Below the pieces are notes generated by a model. It was not told where the DNA came from, made no database searches, and saw nothing but the letters and a program-made list of their open reading frames with translations. Below, piece after piece: positions 21,601 through 33,558 of a stretch of DNA of 64,000 nucleotides. Each line of letters opens with the position of its first letter. Within the stretch, counting starts at the first letter, position 1. Where the stretch lies: NCBI GenBank assembly GCA_036346275.1, contig CM070723.1, positions 5,456,001 to 5,520,000 on the forward strand, written 5' to 3'. The DNA is from Otatea glauca (taxonomy: Eukaryota; Streptophyta; Magnoliopsida; Poales; Poaceae). The translations under genes were made by a program, and so were the position numbers.

Positions 21601-22310
21601 GCATGTTCGTGCTCTTAGGGGTATTCAGGGTTATTCTCAAACTCGGAGAGCTCCTAAGGCACCCATGGCTTCTAGATAGGTTAGAAAGTCTCCTATTTTG
21701 GATAACGTTCAGGACTTGGTTTTCAGGCTGTTTATTCTGGTTTTCATCCTGGAGCTGTTCGTGGTCAGTCTTTTCGCCATCCTTTTGATATTCCTCATTT
21801 TCCCCATGGAAGTGGATATCGGCGGCGTGATTTTCCTAGTACTAGTATGAGGTTTAGGCAGCGTTACTGAGATGATCCGAACTTTGCACACCAACGAGCC
21901 AACCCAACTTTAGCTCGTCGACCCTCTATAGGTGTTGTTCCTGATGTTGTGAGAGTAGAGCGTCAGAGAGACATTGAGTCCAGTGTGTTGTTCCTGTGAC
22001 TGGCACTTCTGCTCATCGTATGATTCAGTATTGGGTCCCTAGATCTGCACTTATTTACCCTAGTACTGAGTCATCGACCTCTCGCTTACACTGATTCAAG
22101 AGCATGATCAGCTCCCTCTTGTTCTTCACTGCTTTGATACCGGACATACACTTTGTTGTGTGTATGTGCGCTCGATTTCAGGCCTCTCCTTAGGCCTCTC
22201 ACCGATAGGTAGTGAAGCATATTTACAGGTACCTTCGAGCTGCCATCGGTTATGGTATTTGGTACTCTTTCTCTTCTTGTATATCTCTTATAGCCTTTTC
22301 AAACGCAGCT
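21600..22310 (+). pseudogene. Deleted and degraded Sirevirus pol interior
   Basis: Only scattered words can be read. The space between the second zinc knuckle and RNase H is about 0.7 kb where protease, integrase and reverse transcriptase would need about 3 kb, so a large internal deletion is required. Confidence 0.5.
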
Positions 22311-22765
22311 TTGCTAGCTGTAAGATAGATAGGAAGAACACTTCTGGCACTTGCCAAATTTATTGGCACTTCTCTTTTATCTTGTTCATCTAGAAAGCAA
22401 TCTGGAGTTGCACAGTCCACCGCTAAGGCCTAGTACGTTGCAGTCGCTAGTTGCTGTAGTCTGGTAGTTTGGATAAGGTCAATCTTGCAGGACTTTGGAT
22501 TAGATATAGATAGTGTTCCACTTTTTTCTGTGACAACACTCCTGCCATTTACATTGCAAGAACCCAATGCAGCATTTTAGGACTAAGCAGATAGATATCC
22601 GATATCATTTCCTTAGAGACCATGTGGAGATGAGTAATATAGTGCTCCAGTTTGTAGAGAGTGACTACTAGATTGCTAACATCTTCACCAAGCCTTTGGA
22701 TAGCTCTAAGTTTGTGACCTTGAGAGAAGAGCTTGGAGTTGTGAGCCCTCATCACTTGAGGGGGA
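22310..22765 (+). pseudogene. Sirevirus (Copia) RNase H remnant
   Basis: Across shifted frames the Copia RNase H order can be followed: DRKNTSGTCQ (about 22330), a FCDNTPAIYIA-type segment (about 22525), then IFTKPLDSSKFVTLREELGV (about 22680-22740). The catalytic region carries stops. It ends in CACTTGAGGGGGAGC at 22754-22768, typical of the end of Copia pol. Confidence 0.7.
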
Positions 22766-23852
22766 GCTGGTTTAGTATATTATGTATTATATGTTTACTT
22801 CCAGTATTTCCTTTATTTTGCATCTTCTGGGTGTTTTTGGGCATTGTTTCTAGAGTTATGGGTTCACTTCACTTAGACTTCTGGCATGCTTTGCATGAAC
22901 CTCTCGTCTTATGCTATAGGTTGCTATCACGCTTAATTAGTTGTGCTCTCTTCTCTCTAGGTTGAGTTCCCTCACAGTCTTGTAGGTTAGGTGTTGGGTC
23001 CCTGTGCAGATAGGGTCTGTTTATACTCCCTAGTTTGAGTTTTAGAGTCAGCTTTTCTATATCAGTCATTGGGGAAGATGAAAGCGAGTCTAAGCTATAG
23101 TGTTCTCTATCATCTTTTCTATGCTCTATAGTCACCTAGCTTGCAGTTTCTTGACTTTCTCTTCTCATTCTGTGTTTTTGGTTTCTATTGAGTTCATTTG
23201 GAAGTTTTCTGAACTTAATTCTATTAATAACTCAACTTGAAAAAGAATTTTAAGCTTTAGTTTGATTCACCTATTGAGGGGGAATTTGAGAAGCTGTTTC
23301 ATGCAGTGCATATAGACTTTATTTTCTGTTTTAATGAGCTTTGTCTATTATGCAAATGAACTGTTATTCATGCTATGCATCTTACTACTTTTCTGCAGAT
23401 CATTGCTAAGTCATGTCCAAAGTTCATTTTGTTTCATCATGCTAAGCTTGCTAAAATAAAAAAATTGAAATTTAATGAAATCTTGATGAAACTTGTAGCT
23501 TTTACTTGCTATATTTCCTCACTAGGTGCATATGCCATGTTTTGTGACATCTTTGATTTCTACTAGTGTCACTAGAGCAGCTTAGGTGAAGCTAGATTGA
23601 TCCATACTAGAATCCTTCATGTGCTCAAGAATCTAAGTGCTAAAATGACCAAATATTGACTTATCTGTGCTAAAATCGAACTCAACACTCTACATTCACG
23701 AGACTGCTTCCCATTGCACTTGGATGAACTTGGAATGTATTGTGTATGACCAAGACCATTCTTTCAAGAGTTCTTCTTGAGATGACCGACTATGGTATGA
23801 GTCAATCAAAATGAAAAATACAAATAAAAATAAAATGAGGAAGAGAGTAAAA

Positions 23853-24690
23853 CCTAGGAGGACTTTGTCGATAGCTCCTAGTCGAGGATGTGCTTTGCTA
23901 GGATAAGCTCTTCAAACCTCATTGGGTGTGTGAATGAGCGTGAAGCCTAGGAGTAGGGATGGCAATCTTACTCGATTACCCGTATATCCGTGGGTAGAAA
24001 CCCTAATAGTGGTAGGTATATTCCTCTTTTATTACTCGCGGACATGTTCATGTGGGCCAAACCTTACCCGACGAGCAAACGGGTACGGGTATGGGGAGCT
24101 TCACCCATGCCGGTTCCGTCCGATTACCCGCCACCTTCTATTGATAGTGGGCTAGAACATGCGCCCAGTTGGACCCCATGATCTCCAATTTGTGGTACCT
24201 CATATTAGTAATTGTTGAACTTGAGCATTTGTGTGTTATTTGTCTACATGTGTTATTTTAATTTTTATTCTCATGTACATTTGAAATTTTGAATCATTGA
24301 TAATCATTCTTCAATCCACAGAATGTAGATGATTCTCATAATTTCATTAAAAGGATTGTATTAGTACCATAGTTCATTAGCTCCTAGTGCCATTTGGTTG
24401 AAAGAATTATTGACGGTGGTGGGTAAACGTGTATACCCGTGAGTATCGGGTACCCGCGGGCGACAGGTATGGGCGAGATTCTTCGCCCGCGACCCTTCGC
24501 GGGTATACCTGTGGGGTAGATTTTGGTTCGCGGGTATGGGTATATGCGAGCACTATTTGTGCCCATCGCACTAGATTGCCAACCCTACCTAGGAGGCATT
24601 TATCAATGGCTCCTAGTCGGGGATGTGCTTTGCTAGGATAACATCTTCACACCACGCTGTGTGCGTTGAAATCAAATGTTTGCATTAAAG
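23853..24690 (+). repeat. 93-bp tandem repeat pair split by a hAT element
   Basis: Unit 1 starts CCTAGGAGGACTTTG at 23853. Unit 2 starts CCTAGGAG at 23946 and continues after the hAT at 24588 (CCTAGGAGGCATTT). Both contain GGATGTGCTTTGCTAGGATA. The TSD of the hAT is the first 8 bp of unit 2. Confidence 0.75.
23954..24587. mobile_element. Non-autonomous hAT element (TAGGGATGGCAAT family)
   Basis: Terminal inverted repeats TAGGGATGGCAATCT and the complement of AGATTGCCAACCCTA. The perfect 8-bp target duplication CCTAGGAG lies at 23946-23953 and 24588-24595. Length 634 bp, no transposase frame; the interior is rich in GGGTACCCGCGGG-like subterminal motifs. Confidence 0.9.
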
Positions 24691-25048
24691 ATGATTGAGC
24701 ATGAATGATCTTTTATGCATGTCTAGCTTCCCCAAAGTGTTGACTAGGTTGAACTTTAGGTTATCAATTTGATCCATTGTATGGCTATGTTTCTAGTTTG
24801 GAGATTATGATAAGTGTTGCACTCGTTGAAATCATGCAAAAATGACATATTCTTATTTGTGCTTGCTATCAAGGATATTACAATTTGCACTTGGACATGT
24901 CTTAGATTAGCATACTCTGAACTTGAGTAGCTTGGTGTCATATTTTATCTTTGAGGTCACTTGGATAATTTTTAAAGCTCTTTTAGGATGCATTTCATGC
25001 ATACATGTTGAAATAGGGAGAAATTGCTCTCTTGATGCCTATATTGAC

Positions 25049-25094
25049 AAAAGGGGGAGAAAATGTGAAAAAGTCATCATCAAAAGGGGAGAAA
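25049..25094 (+). other. Polypurine tracts of the Sirevirus
   Basis: AAAAGGGGGAGAAAA near 25049-25063 and AAAAGGGGAGAAA near 25082-25094. Multiple such tracts are typical of Sireviruses. They lie about 300 bp before the 3' LTR. Confidence 0.6.
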
Positions 25095-26222
25095 TATGAA
25101 TGCATCTTGGTTCTTATAATCATAGTGAAAAATTGCTCTTTCTTATGATCATAAGCAAAATTGATCTTTTGGGAGATTTCTTAAACTTTTAGAGTTTTTA
25201 TGGAAAACTTGTTCTTTCTCTTGGCTTGCTCTAAAATTCTTCTTGCCAACTTGGTCATGATCTTATTTCCCCTTGCTCTGTACCAAGTGAGGTTTTGCAA
25301 TCAAATTGCTTTTTTCTTTTGCTTTCAAACTCAAATTTAAATCTTTTGTAGTGTTTGTCAATATACACATCAATGGGTAGATTGAAAGAACATGTGAAGG
25401 TTTATCCATATTTGTGATGAGTTATTGACTTGTGTTTGAGCTTGTGGTACTCAAGTTTGAGTTTGAAATGTGTCTACTTTAGTCTTGAACAATTGGTTTG
25501 AGTGGTCGTGGTTGTGCCTAGAGTGGTCGTGGCCTTTGTGACCTCTAGGGTGGTCATCGTGACCTCTAGGGTATAGGATCAAGGATAACCGACTAGAGGG
25601 GGGGTGAATAGGAAGTTTCTAAATTTTTCAGCTCTAATTGAAATAAATAGAATTACTAAGCAAGAATATCAATTTTTTCGACAATTGAACCTAAATTCTC
25701 TAAGGTTCACTAAGTACTCCAACAATCTAAGTATAAGTAAGATATAATTCCAAGCACAAGAATAATGCACTTAAATTGCTAGAAATGTAAATAGCACACA
25801 AGAATAAAAAATTCAAACCACAAGAGAATGAGACACAAGAATTTATCTCGTGGTCTCAGAGAATTGCCGGTCTCCCCTAATCCACGTTGAGGTGGACTTG
25901 AACAACTTCAAGTCGGCTCCAATCACTTGAGCCTTCCTCGATCACTTTGTAGTTTTCCCCCGCTCCAGGTAGGTGAACTCTGGCCTTCACAACTTGCCGG
26001 GGCTTCTCGCAATCTTCATTGAGAAGCTCACCGCGCACGAACGCCTCCAAGCCGTCTAAGAGGCGGCAACCTCCAAGAGTAATAAGTCTTGATGCTTGCT
26101 TGAGTTCGAATCAAGTGTCTAAAGGCTCAAGCACTAAATGCACACTTGAAAATGTTCCTAACTCTCCTAAAATGAGGATTTAATGCACACAATGAGTTGG
26201 AGACTTTCTAGAGCTCAAGAAT

Positions 26223-29200
26223 TGTGAGACCCCGTTCTGATGAACATGAACTCCATGTGATTACTGTGCTATTCCCTGGATCAGTAGTTAGCACTCACAT
26301 GTTTACAACATTCGTACCAAAATCATACACGCAACAAATAGAAGATCTTACATAACTGAAATAATTATACAGAGTTCAGTACAAATTTAAACCATTTTAA
26401 CAGCGGAAATTAAAAGCGGAAGACCAAAAGGAAACTGAAATTCCAAACAGCCTTGCGGATGCCCACTAAACCCTCAGGCACTGACTAGGCAACCTAGAAG
26501 AGACTATCGTCGAAACCCCCGAGACCTGCCTGAAAGAAAACGTCGTCTGGCAGATCGCAGTCTTCTTCCTCTGAGACAGCAGATGCAAGGTTGAGTACTT
26601 TGGTACTCAACAAGACTTATATTGGTTCACAGATGCAAATAAATAATTATGCAGGCTGAGCAAATGACAGGCTATGGTTATTTTGCAGTTGCATGAAAAC
26701 ATTAAAGTAAATAAGCATAATAGATTATAACATCGCATTTTAATAAAAGTAATTGAAAAACAGAATTGTAAGCAAATATTCCAGATTTTCAACCCAGTCT
26801 ACCCGACTGCATAAAAACCTCGGTGTCGGTCCTTTGACACAAAAGATGGTTGGAAAACAGTTTCCAAAAGCCCAACCCATTTTGGAATCACCAAAACTCT
26901 AGCATTGGGAGGATTTTCCCCAAGTGCCCATTACCGCGGGCGCGGCTAATCGATCAGATTCTTCACTCTGCAGAGGTGTACACTTTACCCACAAGGAATG
27001 ATCAACCTCGTTCGCCAGGCCAGTTAACACACTTCCTTCGGTGTGTCGGCAAGGAGATCATACAAAGCTGTTACATTATTTAGATATGGCTTTACACCAG
27101 CCCGGGACGTTAACCCTCGCCCTGAAGACAGAGACACTCACCCAAGCCGTGGATCCACATTTATCACACACACACCACGTCTCTGTCCAGGGCAAGGCGT
27201 ACACCGTTGCATTGGTATGTAGAAACCCCTACAGACAGACCTGACCGGACTGCCTGTGCAATCTCCCGCCTTCCATAGATGCAAAGCCAAATCTAAACAA
27301 CTTATTAAGCTAAGACCCGCCCATACAAGCCCTTGTGGTTGCACGAAACATGGTTCTACAACATCCCATTTGCTCGGTCCTTAATCTGACACGGGCGATA
27401 CTCCACCCTAGCTACGTGCAAATCCTTTTGCACAACCGGCTAGCGCCAAATAACCACCCGCGTCAAAACATAGTTTTGTTTGAGGGTTTTTAGCAAATTA
27501 TCATCAACCAGTTCCCAAAAGATCATATGACAGTTGAAAAGACTAAAAATACCAACGAGAGACTTAAGCAGGAATATTATTATGCTAGCGGTTATACCCA
27601 AACATGACATTAAGTATGTCTAGCTCAATCTAAGGTTTACAAGGTTCACAAGTCCATACAGATTGAGACAAACCATAATTTACAGGATTAGCTACAGTTC
27701 TAACCCAAAATAGCACTTTTAGGGGGAATTATCCGGATGCACTGTACATAAGCAAAAACAACATATAGTAGGTGAATTATCAGGCTCAATGTGATCAAGG
27801 AGTTGCTTGCCTTGCAAATCACTGTCAGGAATAAAATCTGGATCTGCAGAATAGTCTTCTTCTTCTTCGATGATGTCGGTCTCTACTCGTTGCAAACAAG
27901 AAGAAAAAGAGAATATCAGCAAACTCCAAATGGCAAAAAGAAACAGACAGATAAACAGGTAAACACAATTCGAATCAAACAGGCAACTGCTATTCGTGAA
28001 ATATTCGAATTTAAACATCGAATTATAGATGCTAAAATTATTTGAAATGAAATGATTGTTCATTAGCTACTTTGGAAGATGCAACACTCAAAGAAACAGA
28101 GCCTCTCTGTTTTCTCAAACTTTCAAGAAGATAGCACTTGAAAAACTATATCATCTAGGGTTATAAACCTAACAAGATTGATGTCCATTAACTACAGAAA
28201 TTAGAGTTTAAGCCTTGAATTAGCTAGAGCATACTTTAATTATCAAATCCAATAACTTCTTTTAACTTTTAGGGTTTGGATGAAACTTGAAAACTATTGC
28301 TGAAAAGGCTTGGTTGAACTCTAGACCTAGCTACAAAACTGGCTAAGGAAAGAGGGCTAAATCATATCACTTAAGGTTATTACACTTATGAAAACTAAGT
28401 GAACCAAAGCTCTAAAACAGAATATTTTTCTGGAATCTGACAGAACAAACATTGGTTATCATTTCTACACTATTCTTCCAAAATTTGTTACTTGGATGAG
28501 TTATTTTACACATGGTTGAAAAAGCTTGATTGCTTCAATCATTCAGCAAAACATAAAAAAATAGACTCATTCGCTTAGCTTGTTTTGCATACAAGCCTTA
28601 ACAAAATGTCATTCTCTTCCCAGAATCTACTAGATTATACTTTGTGAAGTACTTCTATACCATTTTTACATTCTTCCTTATTCATATAATCCATTTTATC
28701 ATATGTTGAAAAGGGCTATATGAACATAAAAACTAACTTATAACCTTTCAATTTTTCATTTTCATTCATTACAAAACTATTCAACATCTTTCATCCATTT
28801 TCTTCCTGAAATCAGGGAATGATTTTAAAAACATTTTAAAAGTGAATTTGAGTTATTTTGAACTTGTTCATAGCCAATTACATCTATTTTGGTTATAACT
28901 AGTACTGTTTTTCTTAATTGAACAACTATCACAAATACTTTTCCCTAAGTATTTTCACATGAGCAACTCCCCATGATACATACCTCAATAGAATGAATTT
29001 TTAAACATTCAAACTTTAATCTTATCTTTCATTTACTCAATTTCATTTTTCATGCTTAATATTCATTTTTAAGCAAACATGATATATAATAAGGTATCAT
29101 GGGAACATTTTGTTTATTTGGAATGCTCATAACTCAGAGACTCAACAAAATTTACTTTTCCTTAATTGGATCATCCCAAAATATTTTATTCATAACACCC

Positions 29201-31222
29201 TATTTACACTTAAGCTTCTCTTTAATTTTTCCTAAAATCACATTTTACTCATCTACAGAATTTTTATATATTCAGAAACTACAGAATTTTATACGGATTT
29301 AGAAATTAGATTCACTCAATTTGGCGGATGATTCAAAAGTTACAAGCGTTTGAATTTTGGCCGGTTCTCAAAATCAATCGAAATTGCAAAATACGCTTTC
29401 GTTCGGAGGAAACGGTTTCCTGCGCCAAAACGAGTTTAAAACCGAAGGCTCGCTGACATCTGGGTCCCACCGGTCGGTGACCTGAGCAGGCACCTCGGAC
29501 CTTCGCTCGCCGCCGTGAACTAGCTCCACCGCGCCGACGGGCACGGTTCTAGCTTCACCGTGCCAAGATGAATCTAGGGGTGGTGCTACTTCGCCGGGAG
29601 ACGGCCGGGAAGATGGCCGCCACCGTGAAGGTGCGGCGGCGCCATGGCCGCGACGGCGAAAGCTTGGCTAGAGGCTACGATTCCGGCGGCCTAGGGTTTG
29701 TCTAGCTACAGTGGAGCAAGGGGATGAAGACTCACCGGATATCTGGGTCGGAGATGGGCTGGAATGGCTTGCCACCGTGCGTCGGCCGTGAGGAAGAAGA
29801 GCGGCGATGCGGCGGCGCTATGAGCAAAAAGAAGCCAAACTAGCGTGTGATCAGTAAACCTGGGACACTAAGGATGCTTCGGGTGGAATCGATTCGATGG
29901 ATTGAGGGAGAACTCACCCGATTTGACGATTTCCCCCCTTTTCGGGTTCTTGCGGACGAACGGGGAAGATGATGCCTTGCAAGGCTTCCAGCTCGGTGAA
30001 ATGGCAAAGAAGAGGAGCAAGAAGGCTATGCGAAGTGAGCGAAAGGTTTAAGTCTCGGTTTTGGCTCGAGTCGGAGTGAATTGCTTCGGTCGTCTTCCCT
30101 GCACCGAGCGCAACGAAGCTAGCCTCACCTCCGAAGCGACTCGACGGGAATCAAGTGGGCACAGGCGAGGAGGTGAAGCTCTACTCACGACGTGGAAGGC
30201 TGAGCCTGGCGCCGGACGGGAGCAGGTGAGGAATCGACGCGAAGGACGGCGGTGTCGCCGACTCACTTCGGCCAGGGGAGAAGAAAAGAAAAGGGAAAAA
30301 CGAGCGTGAGACTTACATGTGGGGCCGGGGCCCACTGGCAGCGAGACAGCCTCGCCTCAGCTGACCAGCTCGTCAACGATTCAACAAGGCCGGGCCCACT
30401 TGTCAGCGAGATAATCGATTTTAATGTGATAAGATAGAACGGGAATTCTCTAGATTTCGCATTGGTTTAAGTTCTAAAATAATTCTAGATTTTTCCAAAC
30501 TTTTTGACCAAGACTTACTGAGAGTCACACGCCTACTGGAAAATTTTGAGACAAAAACTCCTTTTGGGAAATTTATTAAAATTCTGACACTGTACCCTGG
30601 TTCTAAACTTTGATTTCGGTTTTTGATTTAATTACAGGTTCATTTTCTAAGATTTATTTTTGAAACTTTTTTTACAGGTTCCAATCCTTATAATTGGAGC
30701 ACTGTAAAAGTTTTAAGCCAAAAACATGAATCATTATTTTATAAAAATTCTGACAATTGTTTTCCTTACACTTTGGACCCACTGTTTTTGAATTTTTAAA
30801 AGGCCTATATCAATTCATTTAATTATGTAAATTTTATCAGTGATGCATCATATCTCCAGGGATTTATATAAATTTTCTTGGCTTTTCTTGACATTGGTTA
30901 TTTTTCTTTCCACTTTTTGATTCACTGTTTTTAGTCAAAAAGTATATACATATTTTATTTAACTTACCCCTAAGTTTATAAAAATTCTACTTACTGGTCA
31001 AAAATTATAACCAGCTCAAATAGGACTCATGGTAAAATTTTCTAAATTTTATTTTCATCTTTTTGCCTTTTTCTTTGTTTTCCCCTTTTTATTAAATTTT
31101 TTCGCGAAACACAAAAGTCTAAGAAATTCTATTTGGAGCAAACATCACCTAGAATTTCAGGACCATTTATATTAGAACTTAAACTGTTTGTTTTTCACTG
31201 TTCCAACTTTCAGGTTGTTACA
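26223..31222 (-). mobile_element. 5000-bp solo LTR or LARD, reverse orientation, nested in LTR family B
   Basis: Perfect 5-bp TSD AGAAT at 26218-26222 and 31223-31227. The + strand ends are TGTGAGACCCC and TTGTTACA, so the - strand begins TGTAACAACCTGAAAG, like many grass Gypsy LTRs. Near the left end the - strand has TTGAGTACCAAAGTACTCAA, a motif shared with the solo LTR at 47887-50362. No gag or pol domain occurs in the 5 kb. A GC-rich block at 29400-30350 has only chance frames. Confidence 0.8.
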
Positions 31223-31319
31223 AGAATGATCAATGAGGTCTAAAGTTAGCTCTAGAATACAGGTGGGGGTATTTATAACCCTCACCAACCAAATGTGGCC
31301 ATTGGTTAAAAGTTTCTGA

Positions 31320-31710
31320 AAAATACCCTAGGAGGCCGGTCATACCGCCCTAGGGCTGGTATGGCTGCTCCTCAGTAGCCAGCGGTCGCTATAGTGCATT
31401 AAATACACTGTCAGTGATCGTTGGTCACTATGGCCGATATGACCGGGGGCACTTCGGTCATACCGGGTTTTAAAAATGCCCTCATGGCCGAAATGGATGC
31501 TCTCTAGAAAATTGGGACCGAAGTGACCGGGAAAATTGGGACCAAAGTACCCCCGGTCATACCGTTGGCTGGTATGACTAGGGTCAGTCCGGTATGACCA
31601 GCCGTCTTGGTGGCCAAAAATGTTTATTCTATAAAAAACACACCGGGGGGCCTCCGGTCATACCAACGGTCGGTATGACCAAAGGGGGTTTGGTCATACC
31701 GACCCCATTG
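31320..31710. repeat. GGTATGACC palindrome cluster in LTR family B
   Basis: At least nine copies of CGGTCATACC or its complement GGTATGACCG occur in both orientations. The same cluster is at 46865-47185 in the second copy, so it is part of the LTR upstream region (on the - strand). Confidence 0.75.
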
Positions 31711-32101
31711 ACTCCAAGACCGATTTTATATGCTTTTTGATTTTTCTTTGAACACAATATTATGCAAATATTCAAGTTCACATGTATTGAGCATCTAAAC
31801 ATTTTCCAACATCAAACGAGCGGCATTGACCCCTCTTAATAGTACGGCGCCTATTCTAGCAATCCGATCTTTTTCTCTAAACTCCGAGATCGGCAAAAGC
31901 TATGAAAAGGTCCTTAAATTTTATACCTTAACCATCGACGCGTTGATATTTTCTTTCACCATGTTTCAGGCTTTCACGACCGCCGAATTTATAACCAACC
32001 TATTCTCAAAATATTCAAATTGAAAATGTTAGTCCATTAATCGTGATTGTCATTAATTACAAAAATCAAATCGAATTGGGGGCCTAGATGCTTTCATAGG
32101 G

Positions 32102-32830
32102 GAATGGTCATGACCTCCGATAGAGTGGTCTAGACTATTGTGGGAGTGGTCTTTACCTCTAATGACCACTTGGAGAGTGGTTGTGACCTCTTGGGGAGTG
32201 GTCGTGATCACTTGGGAGTTGGGACCTCTATGGGATTGATCATGAGCTCTATAGGAGTGATCGTGACCTCTAACGGGGTGATCCTGACCTCCATGAGAGT
32301 GGTTTTAAGTTATCGTGACCTTTGTAGGAGTGGTCCTGACCTCTATATGAGTGGTCGTGACCCCTTGGAGAGTGGTCTAGACCTCTTTATGAGTGGTATA
32401 GACCTCTATATAAGTGGTCGTGACCTACTGGAGAGTGGTATAGACCTCAGTATGAGTGGTCGTGACCTCTAAGGATCTCTTGTGAAGTGGTCGTGACCTC
32501 TTGAGGAGTGGTCATGACCTCTAAGGACCACTTGGGATGTGATCGTGACCTCTGATGGAGTAGTCTAGACCACTGTGAGAGTTATCTTGACCTCAAAGGA
32601 CCAGTTGGAAAGTGGTCGTGACCTCTGTGAGAGTGGTCTTGACCACTAAAGAAGTGGTCGTGACCTCTAAGAGAGTGGTCATGACCTTTGTAAGAGTGGT
32701 CACAGCCAAGAAAGGCTTTGAGTGGTCACAGTCAAGAGTAACTTTGAGTGGTCTTGAGTGGTCACAACCAAGAGTGATCATGGACCACTAGAGTGGTAAT
32801 GGACAAGAGTGGTCATGGACTTTGTGATCC
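32102..32830 (+). repeat. Degenerate short tandem repeat in the Sirevirus 3' LTR
   Basis: The same GTGGTCGTGACCTCT-type units as at 600-1460, including perfect GGTCATGACC palindromes near 32106, 32507 and 32680. Confidence 0.8.
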
Positions 32831-33550
32831 AAGGTGGGATCTTTTGATGTTTGACTGATCATTGATCTTTGTCTGGTTTCTGATGCATGTTATCTGGAAC
32901 AATGCTATGTGATGGTTTGATTATCTGTGTTGGTTGTGGGACTTAGGTGCTAGGTCATGGTGAGACGGAGGAGACCGGGACTAGGTTAGGAAAGCTGAGG
33001 TTCAGAACGGTCAAGGGACGCCAGAAGATGTCTGGGGTCTGGAAGTAGTTGCGAGCCAGGAAGATAAATAGCCGGAGCATGTAGCATTGGTGATGGACAT
33101 GGTGGGCAATGTCAAGGTGGACCGGGACTATGATCAGGAAGGAGTTGAGGTCCAGAACAGTCAAGGAAATTGAAGCCATCATGGTGAAGCAGACAAAGAC
33201 ATGTGGCGTGTCAAGTGATTAGGGCATGTTTGCAAGCGAGGGCGGTTTTGAGGAGTCCGAATGCGTGAGAGGCTTAGCGGCAAGTCATTGGGGTCACATG
33301 GAAGGTGACGAAGCATGGGCGATGCTTCAAGTGGATTGATGTGATACTAATTGGAGCCCTACTCAAGTGAAGGAGCATCGTTGGATCAAGTGTTCGCAGG
33401 TGGAGTAGTGGTTAAGTTAGTATGGTCAAAATCCGTTATGGTGTTGGGTTGCGGGTTAGCTCATGTATGAGAGACGAAGTGAACCCCAACCCTTGATGAT
33501 GTTTCTTGAGGGCTAAGGTTATCTAAGAGTGGGGATTGCTTTCAGTGTGC

Positions 33551-33558
33551 TATAAATG
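33551..33558 (+). promoter_or_regulatory. TATA box of the Sirevirus 3' LTR
   Basis: TATAAATG followed by GAGGGGTAGAAGGATGTCTCC, the counterpart of 2138-2146. Read-through from here would run toward the 3' end of the RNase gene, giving antisense RNA to it; this is an inference. Confidence 0.5.

Larger units (their letters stand above)
22770..25392 (+). other. Sirevirus post-pol region without an envelope-like ORF
   Basis: AT-rich. No long frame remains where Sireviruses sometimes carry an envelope-like gene. It contains two 93-bp tandem repeats, the second interrupted by a hAT element, and polypurine tracts near 25050-25094. Confidence 0.5.
25572..32096 (-). mobile_element. Copia-type solo LTR (family B), reverse orientation, itself interrupted
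   Basis: On the + strand it runs from TATAGGATCAAGG to CCTAGATGCTTTCA; on the - strand it therefore begins TGAAAGCATCTAGG. The perfect TSD TAGGG is at 25567-25571 and 32097-32101. Without the nested 5-kb insert and its TSD it is 1520 bp, close to the 1466-bp intact copy at 46111-47576, with which it shares the ends and the ATTCACCCCCC segment. Confidence 0.9.

Noticed and set aside
27719..28063. 114-codon - frame in the 5-kb LTR
   Set aside because: AT-rich, no motif, within a non-coding LTR.
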